Origin: Ga0077527 sp032128415
GTDB lineage: Bacteria; Pseudomonadota; Gammaproteobacteria; Burkholderiales; SG8-41
Direction of reading: 5' to 3'
Length of the DNA stretch: 64,000 bases
Assembly: GCA_032128415.1 (NCBI GenBank)
Contig: JAQBGW010000096.1
Span: 1-64,000, forward strand
The notes beneath the pieces are model-generated. The model was given only the letters and a program-made list of their open reading frames with translations. It did no database searches and was not told where the DNA came from. Every line of letters starts with the position of its first letter. The stretch's first letter is position 1. The position numbers and the translations under genes were made by a program. This document shows, in pieces, positions 43,537-51,979 of this stretch.

Positions 43537-44036
43537 GGTAGCACGACAATACGAGTTCCCTTCATTTTTCTCTCCCTGGACAGACGTCCGGTACCGGCGC
43601 AAACCGGTTGCCGCTACGCAATGTTTTTGTTCAGCGTCTCAGACTAACGGAAAATCCGGATGGGGTCAGCACTACGTTGACGCCGAGCGGGATCCGTTAC
43701 GGTGAAATTGTCCGACGGCAGGCGCTTCGACAGGCGCGTTTAAGAGTCAATCTGTTGCTTGGCTCAGATTTGACTGGCACTACGAAGTTGCCGAATGGCC
43801 TGTAGCGCAAGAACGTTGCGAATGCGGTGGCGATGTCTGGCGACTGTCCGGTGCCCGGCGGGCTACTTTGCAAGTGCCGCTTGCTAGCCCTTTCTGCTAT
43901 CGTTGCCGTCTTTGTTCCGGGGCCAACGACCCGGACAGCAACTTGGCAGAGGCGCGATGCGGCAAGCGGTGAATCCGATAAGAGTGCGTCTTGATACGAT
44001 GGCGTTGCCCGCTCGTTCGAGAAAAGCGTTGCGCCA
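43537..44036. other. Non-coding leader of the MCE cluster
   Basis: About 500 nt contain short ORFs on both strands (for example 43608-43805 plus and 43697-44065 minus) with no family resemblance, stray start codons and no ribosome sites. It probably holds the cluster promoter; a TTGACT near 43772 lacks a good -10. No repeat, RNA or terminator was recognised. Confidence 0.5.
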
Positions 44037-44837
44037 GTGAATGGCTTGACCGACTGGCTGGCCATGCAAGGTCGCGGATTCTCCGATCGGCTCGATGCTT
44101 GGGTGCGCGTATTCCGATTCGCCTACATCGCCATCGTCGGCGTATTCTCGCCGTCCACCTACAACAAGGCAACTCGGCTGGTGGTGGAAAAGCAAATCTA
44201 CTTCAGTGCCTGGCAGATTCTGTCCGGATTCACTGCGTTCGCGGCGCTATTCAGTTTGCTGATCATTCAGATCATTGCCGCGACCGGGCGCACATACGGG
44301 TTGAACGAGTATGCACTCGAACTGATCGTACGCGTTCTTGTTCTCGAAATTCTGCCACTGATGACCGCGCTGTTCCTCGCCCTGCGCACAGGCGCGGCGA
44401 TCAACACCGAGGTGGCACTGATGAAAATCCAGAATGAGCTTGACGCACTGCAACGCGTCGGCGTCGATCCGCTGCGCCTTGAATTGCTGCCGCGCGTGAT
44501 CGGTGGCACAGTATCGGCACTGGCTCTGACCGCGGTCAATGTCGTTGTTGCGCTCTTGCTCACATATCTGCTGGTCATTGAATTTAATCCCTGGACTTTG
44601 ACCAGTGGCGATTTCACTCGCATGATCGGAAAGGTGTTCGATATGCCGGCGCTGATGGTGTTGTGGGCGAAGACGCTGGCATTTGGGTTCGCGGTGACGG
44701 TGATTCCGATTTCGGAGGGGTTGAGCATTCCGCAAAAAATGTTCTATGCGCCCATCTCCGTCTTGCGTGGCATGGTCCGGCTGTTTTTCGCGCTGATGCT
44801 GATCGAAGCGTTAGCGCTCGCTGTCCTTTACGTGTAA
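44037..44837 (+). CDS. MlaE-type ABC permease of an MCE lipid transporter
   Basis: The 266-residue protein starts at GTG 44037. Like MlaE it has an amphipathic N-terminus, then about five membrane helices; ALRTGAAINTEVALMKIQNE with LDALQRVGVDPLR is the conserved cytoplasmic coupling-helix block of MlaE (gx-GAaia-ElG-M...dAL...G.dP), and the end FALMLIEALALAVLYV is a hydrophobic tail. It should move lipids between inner-membrane and MCE protein. It is first of four tightly spaced genes (next gene 4 nt on). Confidence 0.88.
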   Translation: MNGLTDWLAMQGRGFSDRLDAWVRVFRFAYIAIVGVFSPSTYNKATRLVVEKQIYFSAWQILSGFTAFAALFSLLIIQIIAATGRTYGLNEYALELIVRVLVLEILPLMTALFLALRTGAAINTEVALMKIQNELDALQRVGVDPLRLELLPRVIGGTVSALALTAVNVVVALLLTYLLVIEFNPWTLTSGDFTRMIGKVFDMPALMVLWAKTLAFGFAVTVIPISEGLSIPQKMFYAPISVLRGMVRLFFALMLIEALALAVLYV

Positions 44838-44841
44838 TTGC

Positions 44842-45324
44842 ATGAATACGTCAAACGAAAAATCCACAGCGATTGAGCGTGTTGTCCTGGTCTCAAATGA
44901 TGCCGAGCGCCGCCAATTTATTGAAGCGCATCCACACGCCGTTTTGGTGTCGGATAGCCTGCCGTTACGTGCAAATCTTTCCGTGATTGAAAACATCACA
45001 GTTGCGCTGCAATTTAGTACCGACAGGTATATCGGCGAGGACAGTGACGCGGCCTGGGAACTGCTGAATCTGGTCAGTTTTTCCGGGTGCGCAGAGCGGC
45101 GCGACCCCGATTTGACCTACGAGGAACGCTTCGTTGCCAAGCTGCTGCGGGTCATCGTGCTTGCGCCGTCTATAATCCTGATCGACCGTCCTGCGCAACT
45201 CTTGCCGGACAGCAACTATCCTTTTTTCCTTAACAAGCTGTTACTCGCGCTCGACGGGCGATTCGAGCAGTGCTTGATCCTGGACTACACATGGAACGCC
45301 CCTCTGTACAACAGCCCCGCGTAA
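44842..45324 (+). CDS. Degenerate ABC ATPase-like subunit (pseudo-NBD)
   Basis: The 160-residue protein sits where MCE clusters carry the MlaF ATPase. The order of NBD elements can be followed (PLRANLSVIENITVALQF after the Q-loop; LLRVIVLAPSIILIDRP at Walker B), but no Walker A P-loop is present, the signature LSGGQ is replaced by LTYEERF, the Walker B catalytic Glu is Arg (ILIDRP), and the switch His is gone (LILDYTWN). ATP hydrolysis is therefore unlikely. The frame is intact, begins 5 nt after the permease and overlaps the MCE gene by 34 nt, so it looks maintained. Confidence 0.7.
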   Translation: MNTSNEKSTAIERVVLVSNDAERRQFIEAHPHAVLVSDSLPLRANLSVIENITVALQFSTDRYIGEDSDAAWELLNLVSFSGCAERRDPDLTYEERFVAKLLRVIVLAPSIILIDRPAQLLPDSNYPFFLNKLLLALDGRFEQCLILDYTWNAPLYNSPA

Positions 45325-46289
45325 ACCACCTTGGCGTCAAGGTCGGGGTAGTGCTAACAATGATTCCTGTCATTGCGATCGGACTGTTGCTCTACGCGCT
45401 CTACGCACGCGGCGTATTCGAACGCACCCAGGCTCTTACATTGATCGCGCCGGACGCGGAAGAGGTGGTGGTAGGCATGCCAATCATGTTCTCCGGGTTT
45501 CCTATTGGCCAGGTGTCGGGCATTGCACTGGATGTGCACGGCAGCGTACGCATTGATGTTCGTATCCGGCAGAAGGACGCGCGCTGGCTGCGCGTTAGCA
45601 GCGAGTTCTCGCTGGAAAAGAAAATTCTGGGCGGAGCGAAAATCCGGGCGCTGTCAACCCGGATGCAGGATCCAGAACTTCCGGCAGGATCGGAGCGCCC
45701 TCTTTCCAGCAATGACGCGGCACAGGGTATTCCGCAAGTGATTGCCCGCGCCAACATTATCCTGAATAACATTGACGCGATTATTCAGCCTGATTCCAGT
45801 TTCAATCGGACGTTCGCAAATCTGAAATTAATTACCGAACGCATGAGCGGCGAGTATGGCGTGCTGGGCGGAATAGCGGGCAGTCCTGAGGAAGCCAGGA
45901 AAATGCTCGACACCGTGAACGGTGTGAACGCGTTGCTTTCATCGCTGAGAAGCGTAAGCACGCGTGCCGAGCGCTTGCTTGCAAAAACCGACGACAAATT
46001 TCTAAGTGAGGGCGGCGTGCTGGATTCAGCCAATGAAACCCTGCTTCGCTTGAACGCAATATTATCCGAGGCCAGCCAGAGCCTGAAAAAAGTCGATACT
46101 GTGCTGGCAACAGCGCAGACTAGTGCCTCGGAAATTAAAAGCGCTGCCACCAATGTCAAAGACGCGACCACCGATCTTGGTGAGTTGCGGGCGGAGGTTA
46201 ATATCAGCATACGCAAGGTCACTGGCTTAATCGACGAAATTAACCGCAAATGGCCATTCGCGCGCAAGTCAGGAATCGAGCTCCCGTGA
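45291..46289 (+). CDS. MlaD-type MCE domain protein
   Basis: From ATG 45291 (overlapping the pseudo-NBD gene by 34 nt) the protein has 332 residues. It has one N-terminal membrane helix (about 17-40, VGVVLTMIPVIAIGLLLYAL), an MCE domain (about 45-130; VVVGMPIMFSGFPIGQVSGI and VRIRQKDARWLRVSSEFSLE) and a long C-terminal helical part (about 150-325) that probably forms a coiled bundle, as in PqiB/LetB-like or Mla proteins. It would bind lipids in the periplasm. The gene ends in a GTGA overlap with the lipoprotein gene. Confidence 0.9.
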   Translation: MERPSVQQPRVNHLGVKVGVVLTMIPVIAIGLLLYALYARGVFERTQALTLIAPDAEEVVVGMPIMFSGFPIGQVSGIALDVHGSVRIDVRIRQKDARWLRVSSEFSLEKKILGGAKIRALSTRMQDPELPAGSERPLSSNDAAQGIPQVIARANIILNNIDAIIQPDSSFNRTFANLKLITERMSGEYGVLGGIAGSPEEARKMLDTVNGVNALLSSLRSVSTRAERLLAKTDDKFLSEGGVLDSANETLLRLNAILSEASQSLKKVDTVLATAQTSASEIKSAATNVKDATTDLGELRAEVNISIRKVTGLIDEINRKWPFARKSGIELP

Positions 46290-46951
46290 AGGCTGTATTT
46301 TTTTCCGCTGTGCTGCTGCTGGCTGCTTGCGCCGCCGGGCCGATACCGCCTGAATGGCAATCGCAATCTCACGCGGCAATGGAAAGATTCAGGCAGCAGT
46401 ATCTTGATGGCAGTTCCAGGCTTGCGGAACGCAGTTTTGCGGAAGCGAAAGCGGCGGTCGCGTCAACTGGCAGGCCCGCGCTTTTGGCGCGAGTGCAGCT
46501 GGTGCGCTGCGCGCTTGCGACAGCGGCACTGGACTTCGATACGTGCGCAGACTTCGACACCTTGCGTGACGATGCGACGGAGGACGATCGGGTTTTTCGA
46601 TCGTTTCTGAATGGTCAGTGGCAGAGCCGGGACTTGAACAGACTGCCGACGCAGTATCGAAATGTTGTGTCTGCGCGCGACGAAGCCGCGCGCAACAAGT
46701 CCATGCAACAGATAGAAGATCCTGTTTCACGTCTGGTTGCGGCCGGAGTCTTGTTCCGCCTTGCGCAGTTATCCCCGGACGGGCTTGCGGCTGCTATTGA
46801 ATCGGCTTCAGCGCAAGGCTATCGCCGACCACTTCTGGCCTATCTAAACGTTCAGGCTACCCGTGCGGAAGCGGCTGGTGATACCGAAGCCCTGAAATCG
46901 ATTCAAAAACGCATCAATCTGGTTTATCAATCGCTGCCAAAAACTAACTAG
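46286..46951 (+). CDS. Lipoprotein of the MCE cluster, unknown function
   Basis: From GTG 46286 (GTGA overlap with the MCE gene) the protein has 221 residues. A lipobox (AVLLLAACAAG; Cys about 14) marks it as a lipoprotein. The mature part is almost wholly alpha-helical, Ala-rich, with paired helices suggestive of TPR-like repeats (SHAAMERFRQQYLDGSSRLA, ALLARVQLVRCALATAAL, SRLVAAGVLFRLAQLSPDG). It lacks the YYVL-type features of PqiC/ABC_trans_aux lipoproteins that usually follow MCE genes, so it may be a different kind of partner. Confidence 0.8.
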   Translation: MKAVFFSAVLLLAACAAGPIPPEWQSQSHAAMERFRQQYLDGSSRLAERSFAEAKAAVASTGRPALLARVQLVRCALATAALDFDTCADFDTLRDDATEDDRVFRSFLNGQWQSRDLNRLPTQYRNVVSARDEAARNKSMQQIEDPVSRLVAAGVLFRLAQLSPDGLAAAIESASAQGYRRPLLAYLNVQATRAEAAGDTEALKSIQKRINLVYQSLPKTN

Positions 46952-46998
46952 CTGAATATTACGAATGGGTTGGGCGGCGCATGCCAGCTTGATCGTCG

Positions 46999-47118
46999 TC
47001 AAACTTGCTTCCGTCCGTAGTTCAACAACCCTTGCATACCTTTGGTCGGATGCGCCAGAATCGCTTCCTCCGACAGGACGTTGAAGAACAGATGCGTTGT
47101 GGCAGCGTGGCACGCCAT
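46999..47118 (-). CDS. Small ORF after gst, possible gene remnant
   Basis: A 39-codon frame (MACHAATTHLFFNVLSEEAI then LAHPTKGMQGLLNYGRKQV) begins at the ATG inside the right 52-bp repeat, 3 nt after the GST stop. The composition is protein-like and it may be the truncated end of a gene cut by the rearrangement. No family is recognised. Confidence 0.3.
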   Translation of the reverse strand: MACHAATTHLFFNVLSEEAILAHPTKGMQGLLNYGRKQV

Positions 47119-47167
47119 GTTCAAACTTTTGGCACTGCCATGCCGCGCTGCACTGCGGGGCGAGCCG
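47116..47167. repeat. 52-bp direct repeat, right copy (gst 3' end)
   Basis: It comprises the last codons and stop of the GST gene plus seven nt, and matches 43485-43536 with three substitutions. The two copies are 3.6 kb apart in direct orientation, with the MCE cluster between them. Confidence 0.9.
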
Positions 47168-47744
47168 AAATTTTATCGAACCAGTGTTTAACACTGGGGA
47201 AGTCATTCAGATCGGTCTTGTGCCACTCATAGCGCGCCACCCACGGATAAGTTGCCATGTCAGCTATGGTGTATTCGCCGGCAGCGAGCCACTCGTGACC
47301 GGCCAGATGTTTGTCGAGCACGGCGTAGAGTCGCCGCGTTTCACTAACATAGCGCTCGATGGCGTAGGGCACCGGTTCTTTCGCAGCGCGCAGGAAGTGA
47401 TGCACCTGACCGAACATCGGGCCCACGCCGCCCATCTGGAACATCAACCACTGTAGCGCATCATATCGTTCGCGCACGGCCTGCGGCAGAAACTTTCCGG
47501 TCTTTTCAGCGAGATAAATCAGGATCGCACCGGATTCCATGAGCGCGATGGATTTATCGTCTGGCCCTTCGGGATCGACGATGGCCGGGATCTTGCCGTT
47601 GGGATTGATGGCAAGGAAATCGGGCTTGAACTGGTCGCCCTGGCCGATGTGGATGGCATGCGTTTTGTACGGCAGGCCGCACTCTTCCAGCATGATGGAA
47701 ACCTTGCGACCGTTGGGTGTGGTCCAAGTGTATAAGTCGATCAT
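47121..47744 (-). CDS. Glutathione S-transferase, YfcG/nu-class-like
   Basis: The 207-residue protein has a thioredoxin-fold N-terminal domain (about 1-85: IDLYTWTTPNGRKVSIMLEE with the TxPNG active-site segment; NPNGKIPAIVDPEGPDDKS cis-Pro; LMESGAILIYLAEKTGKFL) and an alpha C-terminal domain (LQWLMFQMGGVGPMFGQVHHF, TIADMATYPWVARY). It resembles YfcG/YghU disulfide-bond oxidoreductases that use glutathione. The GST 3' end is duplicated 3.6 kb away. It follows cca by 34 nt on the same strand. Confidence 0.9.
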   Translation of the reverse strand: MIDLYTWTTPNGRKVSIMLEECGLPYKTHAIHIGQGDQFKPDFLAINPNGKIPAIVDPEGPDDKSIALMESGAILIYLAEKTGKFLPQAVRERYDALQWLMFQMGGVGPMFGQVHHFLRAAKEPVPYAIERYVSETRRLYAVLDKHLAGHEWLAAGEYTIADMATYPWVARYEWHKTDLNDFPSVKHWFDKISARPAVQRGMAVPKV

Positions 47745-47778
47745 TGCAAACCTTTCGTAACTTGTGATTGAAATAAAA

Positions 47779-48876
47779 TTATTTTAATGCGGCGCGCAAT
47801 GCGTCCAGCCGTGCCTGTGCCACGGCCGCCTTGATATCCCCCGCCGCCTGCTGGCCCGCGATCGCGCCGGCATCCACTGCCCGCGTTGCGTCATGCGCGC
47901 GCTGCAGGCGCAAGCGTGCGCGATCCCTGTCAGCTTCTCCGGCCAGCGCCGCCTGAGTCAACGCGGTGAAACGCTCGGGGCGGCGCCAGGCGTCGCCCGC
48001 TTCAAGCAGCACCATGATCTCTTCAGCATCCAGTTCAACAGCGTCAGCCAGCGCATGGGCATGGCGCGCCGCCAGTACCGCCAGTTCGCGGCAGGCCGCG
48101 GGCGCCCTCATGCGCGCGCACAGCACCTCGACCGCTTCAGGTTCCAGCGCGCGCAGCAGCGCAGCGAAACGCACTTCCAGCGTGGCTTGGCTGTGCGCGG
48201 CAGCATCCAGCGCCGCCAACGCTTCATCGGCACGCCCGTCGTCATACAGCGCATTGATCTGCGGGAACACTCTCGCCAGCGCGCCGCAATCGCGCAACAC
48301 CGCAAACATCGCTGATGGCGCAGACTCCATCAAACCCTTAGCCAATTCCTGCCACACCCGTTCGGCCACCAGGGCATCAGCCTCGCCGGCCTGCACCATC
48401 TGCATCATCAGCGCCTGAGTTTCTGGTGCAATCGCAAAGCCAAAGCGCGCTGCAAAGCGTGCGGCCCGCAGGATGCGCACCGGATCTTCTGCAAAAGCCG
48501 GGCTGACATGGCGCAACAAGCCGCGGCCCAGATCTTCAGCACCGTGGTGTGGATCAATCAGCCGACCGGATTCGTCGCGCGCCATCGCATTGATTGTCAG
48601 ATCGCGGCGCTGCAAGTCCTGTTCCAGCGTCACGTCTGGCGCAGCGTGAAAGGTAAAGCCGTGATAACCGGGGGCGGTCTTGCGCTCGGTGCGCGCCAGC
48701 GCATATTCCTCATGGGTCTGCGGATGCAGGAACACCGGAAAGTCACGGCCAACCGGCCGGTAGCCGAGCTTGACCATTGCCTCCGGTGTCGCGCCGACCA
48801 CTACATAATCGTGATCCTGCACCGGGAGGCCGAGCATTTCATCACGCACCGCACCACCGACTACGTAAGTCTTCAT
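47779..48876 (-). CDS. cca: CCA-adding tRNA nucleotidyltransferase
   Basis: This class II enzyme adds or repairs the 3' CCA of tRNA. The nucleotidyltransferase head has YVVGGAVRDEMLGLPVQDHD with the DxD metal site, EYALARTERKTAPGYHGFTF, and QRRDLTINAMARDESGRLID; the neck has EDPVRILRAARFAARFGFAI. At 365 residues it lacks the C-terminal HD phosphohydrolase domain of the E. coli enzyme (about 412), but its Ala-rich helical tail remains. It follows the NDUFA9-like gene and precedes gst. Confidence 0.93.
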   Translation of the reverse strand: MKTYVVGGAVRDEMLGLPVQDHDYVVVGATPEAMVKLGYRPVGRDFPVFLHPQTHEEYALARTERKTAPGYHGFTFHAAPDVTLEQDLQRRDLTINAMARDESGRLIDPHHGAEDLGRGLLRHVSPAFAEDPVRILRAARFAARFGFAIAPETQALMMQMVQAGEADALVAERVWQELAKGLMESAPSAMFAVLRDCGALARVFPQINALYDDGRADEALAALDAAAHSQATLEVRFAALLRALEPEAVEVLCARMRAPAACRELAVLAARHAHALADAVELDAEEIMVLLEAGDAWRRPERFTALTQAALAGEADRDRARLRLQRAHDATRAVDAGAIAGQQAAGDIKAAVAQARLDALRAALK

Positions 48877-48914
48877 GATATTTCAGGTGCGTAGCGGATT
48901 AATGATCTGGTAGC

Positions 48915-49853
48915 TCATCGTCCCGCAACATCGCGCAACCGCTGATACCGTGCCCGCGGCGTGCGCGCCGCCAGCCATGACGGCGCAACAGCCTCCAGTG
49001 CCTGCGGCTTGATGCCGAACGGAAATGGGCAGTCGCAGACGCTGTCGATCTGCATGGAGCGCACGTTGTCGCGAGTGATCAGCTTGACCGGAAGCAATTC
49101 CATGGCGGCCGCCTGCAGGAAGGACAGCGCACGGTTCAGCCCGAGGATCGGCCGCGGATGGCCAGTCACCGCGCCGACATAGGCCACCAGTTCCCGCAGC
49201 GTATATCGTTTCGGTCCGCATAATTCGTAACGGCAGCCGAAGGTCTCACAATCGGCGAGCGCGCGCACGAACGCGGCGGCAACATCAGCGACATACACCG
49301 GCTGGAAACGGGCATTCGGACTTCCCAGCGGCATCACCGGAAACAGGCATAACAGGCGCGCAAACAGATTCAGAAAACTATCGTCCGTCCCGAAAATCAC
49401 CGATGGCCTGAACACCGTTACGTCCAGTCCGGATTCCAGCACGATCCGCTCGGCCTCGCCTTTGCTGCGCAAATAGTCGCTGGGCGCGTCCGGCGCAGCA
49501 GCCAGTGCGCTCATGTGCAACAAACGCCGCACGTTGTGGGAGCTGCAGGCTGCAACCACTTTGTGGGCCAGGAGTACATGTGCGCCGGCGAAACTGCGTG
49601 GCCCGCTGGCATCGTGCAGCACACCAACCAGATTAATAACGGCGTCGCAACCCTGCACCACCGCCGCCAGTGCCGCGGGGTTGTGAACATCGGCGACCAC
49701 CAGCTCAACCGTGGGCAGCAGAGACAGCGCTTTCGCGCGCTCGCGATCACGGGTGGGCACCCGCACCCGGTAGCCGCGCGCTGCCAACTGCTGGCACAGG
49801 TGACGACCGATGAACCCTGAACCGCCGATGACGCAGACCGTAGTGATTTGCAT
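48915..49853 (-). CDS. NDUFA9-like NAD(P)-binding protein
   Basis: The 312-residue protein is an extended SDR/atypical SDR related to complex I subunit NDUFA9. TVCVIGGSGFIGRHLCQQLA is the NAD(P) Gly-rich motif, RDRERAKALSLLPTVELVVA follows, and DYLRSKGEAERIV shows Tyr-x3-Lys (YLRSK). Its bacterial role is unknown; quinone- or NADH-linked functions are suggested for relatives. It is separated from the upstream slt gene by the third hairpin repeat. Confidence 0.85.
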   Translation of the reverse strand: MQITTVCVIGGSGFIGRHLCQQLAARGYRVRVPTRDRERAKALSLLPTVELVVADVHNPAALAAVVQGCDAVINLVGVLHDASGPRSFAGAHVLLAHKVVAACSSHNVRRLLHMSALAAAPDAPSDYLRSKGEAERIVLESGLDVTVFRPSVIFGTDDSFLNLFARLLCLFPVMPLGSPNARFQPVYVADVAAAFVRALADCETFGCRYELCGPKRYTLRELVAYVGAVTGHPRPILGLNRALSFLQAAAMELLPVKLITRDNVRSMQIDSVCDCPFPFGIKPQALEAVAPSWLAARTPRARYQRLRDVAGR

Positions 49854-49877
49854 CAGCCTATTCTACCCCTGGCTATC

Positions 49878-49990
49878 CAGTGCAGAGTGCAAAGTGCAGG
49901 GTGCGAAATTTAAAAGCGGGCTAGTAACAAATATTGGCGGACATTGGCCTGCCGCTCCGCACTTATCATGTTGCACTTTGCGCGGGCACT
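49878..49990. repeat. TGCA-rich hairpin repeat, copy 3
   Basis: The left arm (CAGTGCAGAGTGCAAAGTGC from 49879) and right arm (GTTGCACTTTGCGCGGGCAC to about 49990) are imperfect inverted repeats of the same 7-nt units as copies 1 and 2. It fills the 139-nt spacer between the slt and NDUFA9-like genes. Confidence 0.65.
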
Positions 49991-49992
49991 AA

Positions 49993-51957
49993 CTACGGCG
50001 TGTCGCCCAACGGCTGTTCATCGTCGCGCACCCTCGGCTCGACGACGCCGATGCGCGCTTTCAGCGACTGGGCCTGTTGGCCAAAGTTATGCGCGTAGTA
50101 ACTGGAGTTGGACATCACGTTCTTGACGTAGCCCCGCGTCTCTCTGAACGGAATGCTCTCGGCATAAATCGCCGCCTCCATCGGCTGGTCAGCACGCCAC
50201 AGGCGCGCCCTGCTGGGACCAGCGTTGTAGGCGGCAGAGGCCAGCACCGGACTGCCATCCAGCTTATCGAGCACGTGCCGCAGGTAATAGGTGCCAAGAC
50301 TTAGATTGGTCTCGACCTCGGTCACTTTCGACCAGTGCCAGTTCTTCAATCCGATTTTTCGCGCTACCCAGCGCGCCGTCGCCGGCATCAGTTGCATCAA
50401 ACCGCCGGCCCCGGCGCTGGACCTGGCCTGGACGATGAAACGGCTCTCCTGGCGTATCAATCCATTGACCCAGGCCTCGTCAAGGTCGAGCTTGCGCGCC
50501 GCTGCCTGCAGCTGTTCGCGAAAGGGCGCGAGATAACGCAGTCCGAAATCATGTTCGACCAAGGTACGCTCGGCGGTGTTGATCGCACGATCGTACACCG
50601 CGTTACGACGTGCGAGTTCCGCGGCAACCAGTAGCGACCGGTCGTCGAAGCCGCGAATCGCCCACAGCCATTCACGCACGGCTTCCAGCCGAACATCGAG
50701 CCGGAACAATGCCAGCGCGCGCTGGATGCCCGGCTTTTCAGCCAGCGCCTGAATCTCGGTATCGGTCGGCTTGTAGCCCGGCGCAGGGACCTGCACTGTT
50801 CCGCCCAGATCTTCCAGCGCAAGTTGTCCATAAAAATTAAATTCCGCCGCCAGCGGCTTGAGCAGCGCCGTCACCTCGGCCTCGCGTCCAGTCACATTCA
50901 GTGCGCGGGCCTTCCAGTAGCGCCATGCCGGATCTTCGGCTTCCTTCGGCGTCATCGCCGCAATGGCTGCCAGCACTTCCGGCCAATTCCCCTCGCGCAA
51001 CGCGGCGCGTGTTTTCCAGGCAAGCTGCAAATCGCTCATGTCCGCGGCCTGCGCAAACCAGTCGAGCGCCGCCGGATCGTGCTTCAATGCACCGAAGTAG
51101 GCGATCATCCCCCAAACGTAGGCACGTTCGTCTTCGCCAAAACGCGGGGCAAGTTTCACCCAGTGCGCCGCCGCCTGCGGCGGCGACGATCGCGCAAGGC
51201 GATAAACCGCAAACATCGCTGCTTCACGCGCAGCGCGGCTTTTGACATTCAGACTGCGTTTTCTCAGATGGCCTGCGGGATTGCCGGAAATAGCTGACAA
51301 TAAACGAGGGTCGGGCGCCTCCCCTTTGGGCAGATAAGCCGCAACCCCATTGGCCAGCCTGACCTGTCCCACTTCGAGCGCCAGCCGCACCCGCGTCCAG
51401 ATATCTTCAACTGACAATTGCCGCGAACTGATCAGTGCCTCGAACAGCGGATCACAACTGTCAGGCATATCGCGCGCCACGAACCATAACGGACGCGCTT
51501 CCCGCAGCGCCAGCGTGTCGATACGAATGCGTGCCTGTAAGGCATAACAGGTCAATTCCAGATCATCGTTGACTAATGCCGGCAGTTCGGCGTCGAACAA
51601 ATCCCACTGCCCGTTCTCGCCCAGCAGCTTCAACCAGTCGCGCCGCAGGATGTCGGACAGCGGGATATCGCGATGCTGCGCCAGATACGCACGAATCTCT
51701 GCAGGCTCGCGCGCTTCCAGGTTTTGCTGGAGATGCCAGTAGCGCACATAGGGCTCCAGCAGATGGCCCTTGAATCGAGGCAGCAATTGCTCCAGCCGCT
51801 TGCCATCGTTGGTGCGCGCCGCATCGCGCGCCACCAGAAAATCATTATCGAGACCGGCGGCACCGGTGGCAAACGCGCAGCACAACGCGGCGCTTGCGCA
51901 TGCCGATCGCAGCCAGTGCCCAGCGCGCCCTGCCACTACCACCCCTGAATAGAACAT
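49993..51957 (-). CDS. slt: Soluble lytic transglycosylase (Slt70-like)
   Basis: The 654-residue periplasmic enzyme cleaves glycan strands to 1,6-anhydro products. A signal peptide (about 1-35) leads to an alpha-superhelical U/L region (about 40-470) and the C-terminal SLT catalytic domain: GLIRQESRFIVQARSSAGAG with the catalytic Glu, GLMQLMPATARWVARKIGL, and SPVLASAAYNAGPSRARLWR. It lies 22 nt after ilvA on the same strand. The N-terminal start could be the internal GTG, but the signal peptide supports 51957. Confidence 0.92.
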   Translation of the reverse strand: MFYSGVVVAGRAGHWLRSACASAALCCAFATGAAGLDNDFLVARDAARTNDGKRLEQLLPRFKGHLLEPYVRYWHLQQNLEAREPAEIRAYLAQHRDIPLSDILRRDWLKLLGENGQWDLFDAELPALVNDDLELTCYALQARIRIDTLALREARPLWFVARDMPDSCDPLFEALISSRQLSVEDIWTRVRLALEVGQVRLANGVAAYLPKGEAPDPRLLSAISGNPAGHLRKRSLNVKSRAAREAAMFAVYRLARSSPPQAAAHWVKLAPRFGEDERAYVWGMIAYFGALKHDPAALDWFAQAADMSDLQLAWKTRAALREGNWPEVLAAIAAMTPKEAEDPAWRYWKARALNVTGREAEVTALLKPLAAEFNFYGQLALEDLGGTVQVPAPGYKPTDTEIQALAEKPGIQRALALFRLDVRLEAVREWLWAIRGFDDRSLLVAAELARRNAVYDRAINTAERTLVEHDFGLRYLAPFREQLQAAARKLDLDEAWVNGLIRQESRFIVQARSSAGAGGLMQLMPATARWVARKIGLKNWHWSKVTEVETNLSLGTYYLRHVLDKLDGSPVLASAAYNAGPSRARLWRADQPMEAAIYAESIPFRETRGYVKNVMSNSSYYAHNFGQQAQSLKARIGVVEPRVRDDEQPLGDTP

Positions 51958-51979
51958 AACCTATTGATTATAATGTGTT

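Noticed and set aside
43608..44065. Short ORFs on both strands in the leader before the MCE permease
   Set aside because: They lack ribosome sites and any recognisable domain; listed only as non-coding spacer.
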